From: F23-B02 sp045601285 | GTDB taxonomy: Bacteria > Bacillota > Clostridia > Oscillospirales > Oscillospiraceae | Length of the DNA: 59,799 nt | Direction: 5' to 3' | Assembly (NCBI GenBank): GCA_045601285.1 | Contig: JAZRZJ010000061.1 | Coordinates: forward strand, 1 to 59,799 | Shown: positions 59,473-59,799 of the stretch, in pieces | Layout of the letters: each line of letters begins with the position of its first letter | Position numbering within the stretch: the first letter of the stretch is position 1 | Made by a program: the position numbers and the translations under genes | The notes under the pieces: model-generated | Database searches by the model: none | What the model saw: the letters and a program-made list of their open reading frames with translations, nothing else | Told to the model about the DNA's origin: nothing

Positions 59473-59799
59473 ATGAGAAAATTCAAAACCATGGACGGCA
59501 ATGAGGCAGCCGCACACGTCAGCTATGCGTTTACTGAAGTAGCGGCGATCTACCCCATCACTCCGTCCAGCCCCATGGCAGACTTTGTAGACCAGTGGTC
59601 CGCAAAGGGACAGAAGAACATCTTCGGCAGCACCGTAAAGGTGCAGGAGATGCAGGCTGAATCCGGCGCTGCAGGTGCAGTTCACGGCTCCCTCAACGCA
59701 GGCGCCCTCACCACCACCTACACCGCTTCCCAGGGTCTGCTTCTCATGGTTCCCAACATGTACAAGATGGCAGGCGAGCTGCTTCCCGCAGTTTTCCAT
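59473..59799 (+). CDS. Pyruvate:ferredoxin oxidoreductase, N-terminal part (cut by the window)
   Basis: The frame is open to the window end, 109 codons so far. It starts with MRKFKTMDGNEAAAHVSYAF and continues with EVAAIYPITPSSPMAD and VQEMQAESGAAGAVHG, the thiamine-domain start of the single-chain pyruvate:ferredoxin oxidoreductase. The ATG is preceded by ATGGAGATGAAAAAATA. The enzyme splits pyruvate to acetyl-CoA and CO2 with reduced ferredoxin; the ferredoxin encoded at 26844-27023 would be a fit partner. Upstream, 59392-59472 is AT-rich leader. Confidence 0.92.
   Translation, partial: MRKFKTMDGNEAAAHVSYAFTEVAAIYPITPSSPMADFVDQWSAKGQKNIFGSTVKVQEMQAESGAAGAVHGSLNAGALTTTYTASQGLLLMVPNMYKMAGELLPAVFH

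Overview
The window reads as a chromosomal segment of an anaerobic, low-oxygen-adapted Firmicute of the class Clostridia, most like an uncultured gut Oscillospirales-type bacterium. This is inferred from gene content: a sporulation gene (spoIIR), an oxygen-sensitive class III ribonucleotide reductase with its activase, a tungsten/molybdenum aldehyde ferredoxin oxidoreductase, several bacterial ferredoxins, the start of a pyruvate:ferredoxin oxidoreductase, the Firmicutes pair DUF1385/prmC, and FakA/Asp23. No rRNA is present, so the taxon cannot be fixed more closely. Base composition is balanced to slightly GC-rich by eye, with AT-rich intergenic regions and clear sigma-A promoters and AGGAGG-type ribosome sites.

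Layout. 1-10.3 kb, all + strand: an unusual stand-alone relative of the middle domain of acetyl-CoA synthase, a tRNA-Leu(CAA) followed by a duplicated hairpin-rich element, then a long housekeeping run (two-component system, yqhQ, prmC, recA, recX, rimO, pgsA, cysS). 10.7-14.2 kb: a palindromic repeat, an IS200-type insertion sequence and a compact operon of aspartate/glutamate racemase, orphan binding lipoprotein and radical-SAM/SPASM protein. 14.3-18.0 kb: an RND/MMPL exporter overlapping a Pip/YhgE-like lipoprotein. 18.0-26.3 kb, minus strand: zinc-ribbon membrane protein, YhhN, glycerate kinase, a flavoprotein/2Fe-2S reductase pair, ketopantoate-reductase-like protein and amidohydrolase. 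26.3-30 kb: an Asn/Gln-repeat microprotein, an array of five hairpins, an 8Fe ferredoxin, and an aldehyde oxidoreductase operon (AOR, MoaD-like, four-cluster ferredoxin). 30-41 kb: coaX with a probable pantothenate ECF component, a secreted surface protein, SGNH hydrolase, GH13 glucosidase, DMT exporter, ComEC-like hydrolase, apgM and ispE. 41-45 kb: spoIIR, marR-gltS, paired SMR exporters. 45-49.4 kb: nrdG-nrdD-trxB, with NrdD carrying a fused glutaredoxin-like domain and NrdR-like boxes upstream. 49.6-53.4 kb: a REP-associated transposase with its own REPs inside the gene, then three overlapping genes ending the moaC cluster. 53.5-59.8 kb: RHS-like lipoprotein, an IS200 remnant, folD-fchA, a PAS protein, asp23-fakA and a truncated PFOR gene.

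The most interesting points are (1) a RAYT/REP system whose six 25-base GTAG-hairpins show stem covariation, two lying inside the transposase coding frame and two forming a BIME-like inverted pair elsewhere; (2) a terminator hairpin whose 3' arm is the ribosome binding site of spoIIR; (3) a FolD lacking the catalytic Lys and Gln, abutting a separate cyclohydrolase-family gene (fchA) that could supply the lost activity; (4) a NrdD-glutaredoxin fusion beside thioredoxin reductase; (5) the acetyl-CoA-synthase domain protein; and (6) the Asn/Gln-repeat microprotein. Nothing in the window was confirmed by database search; assignments rest on motifs, length and gene order read from the sequence.
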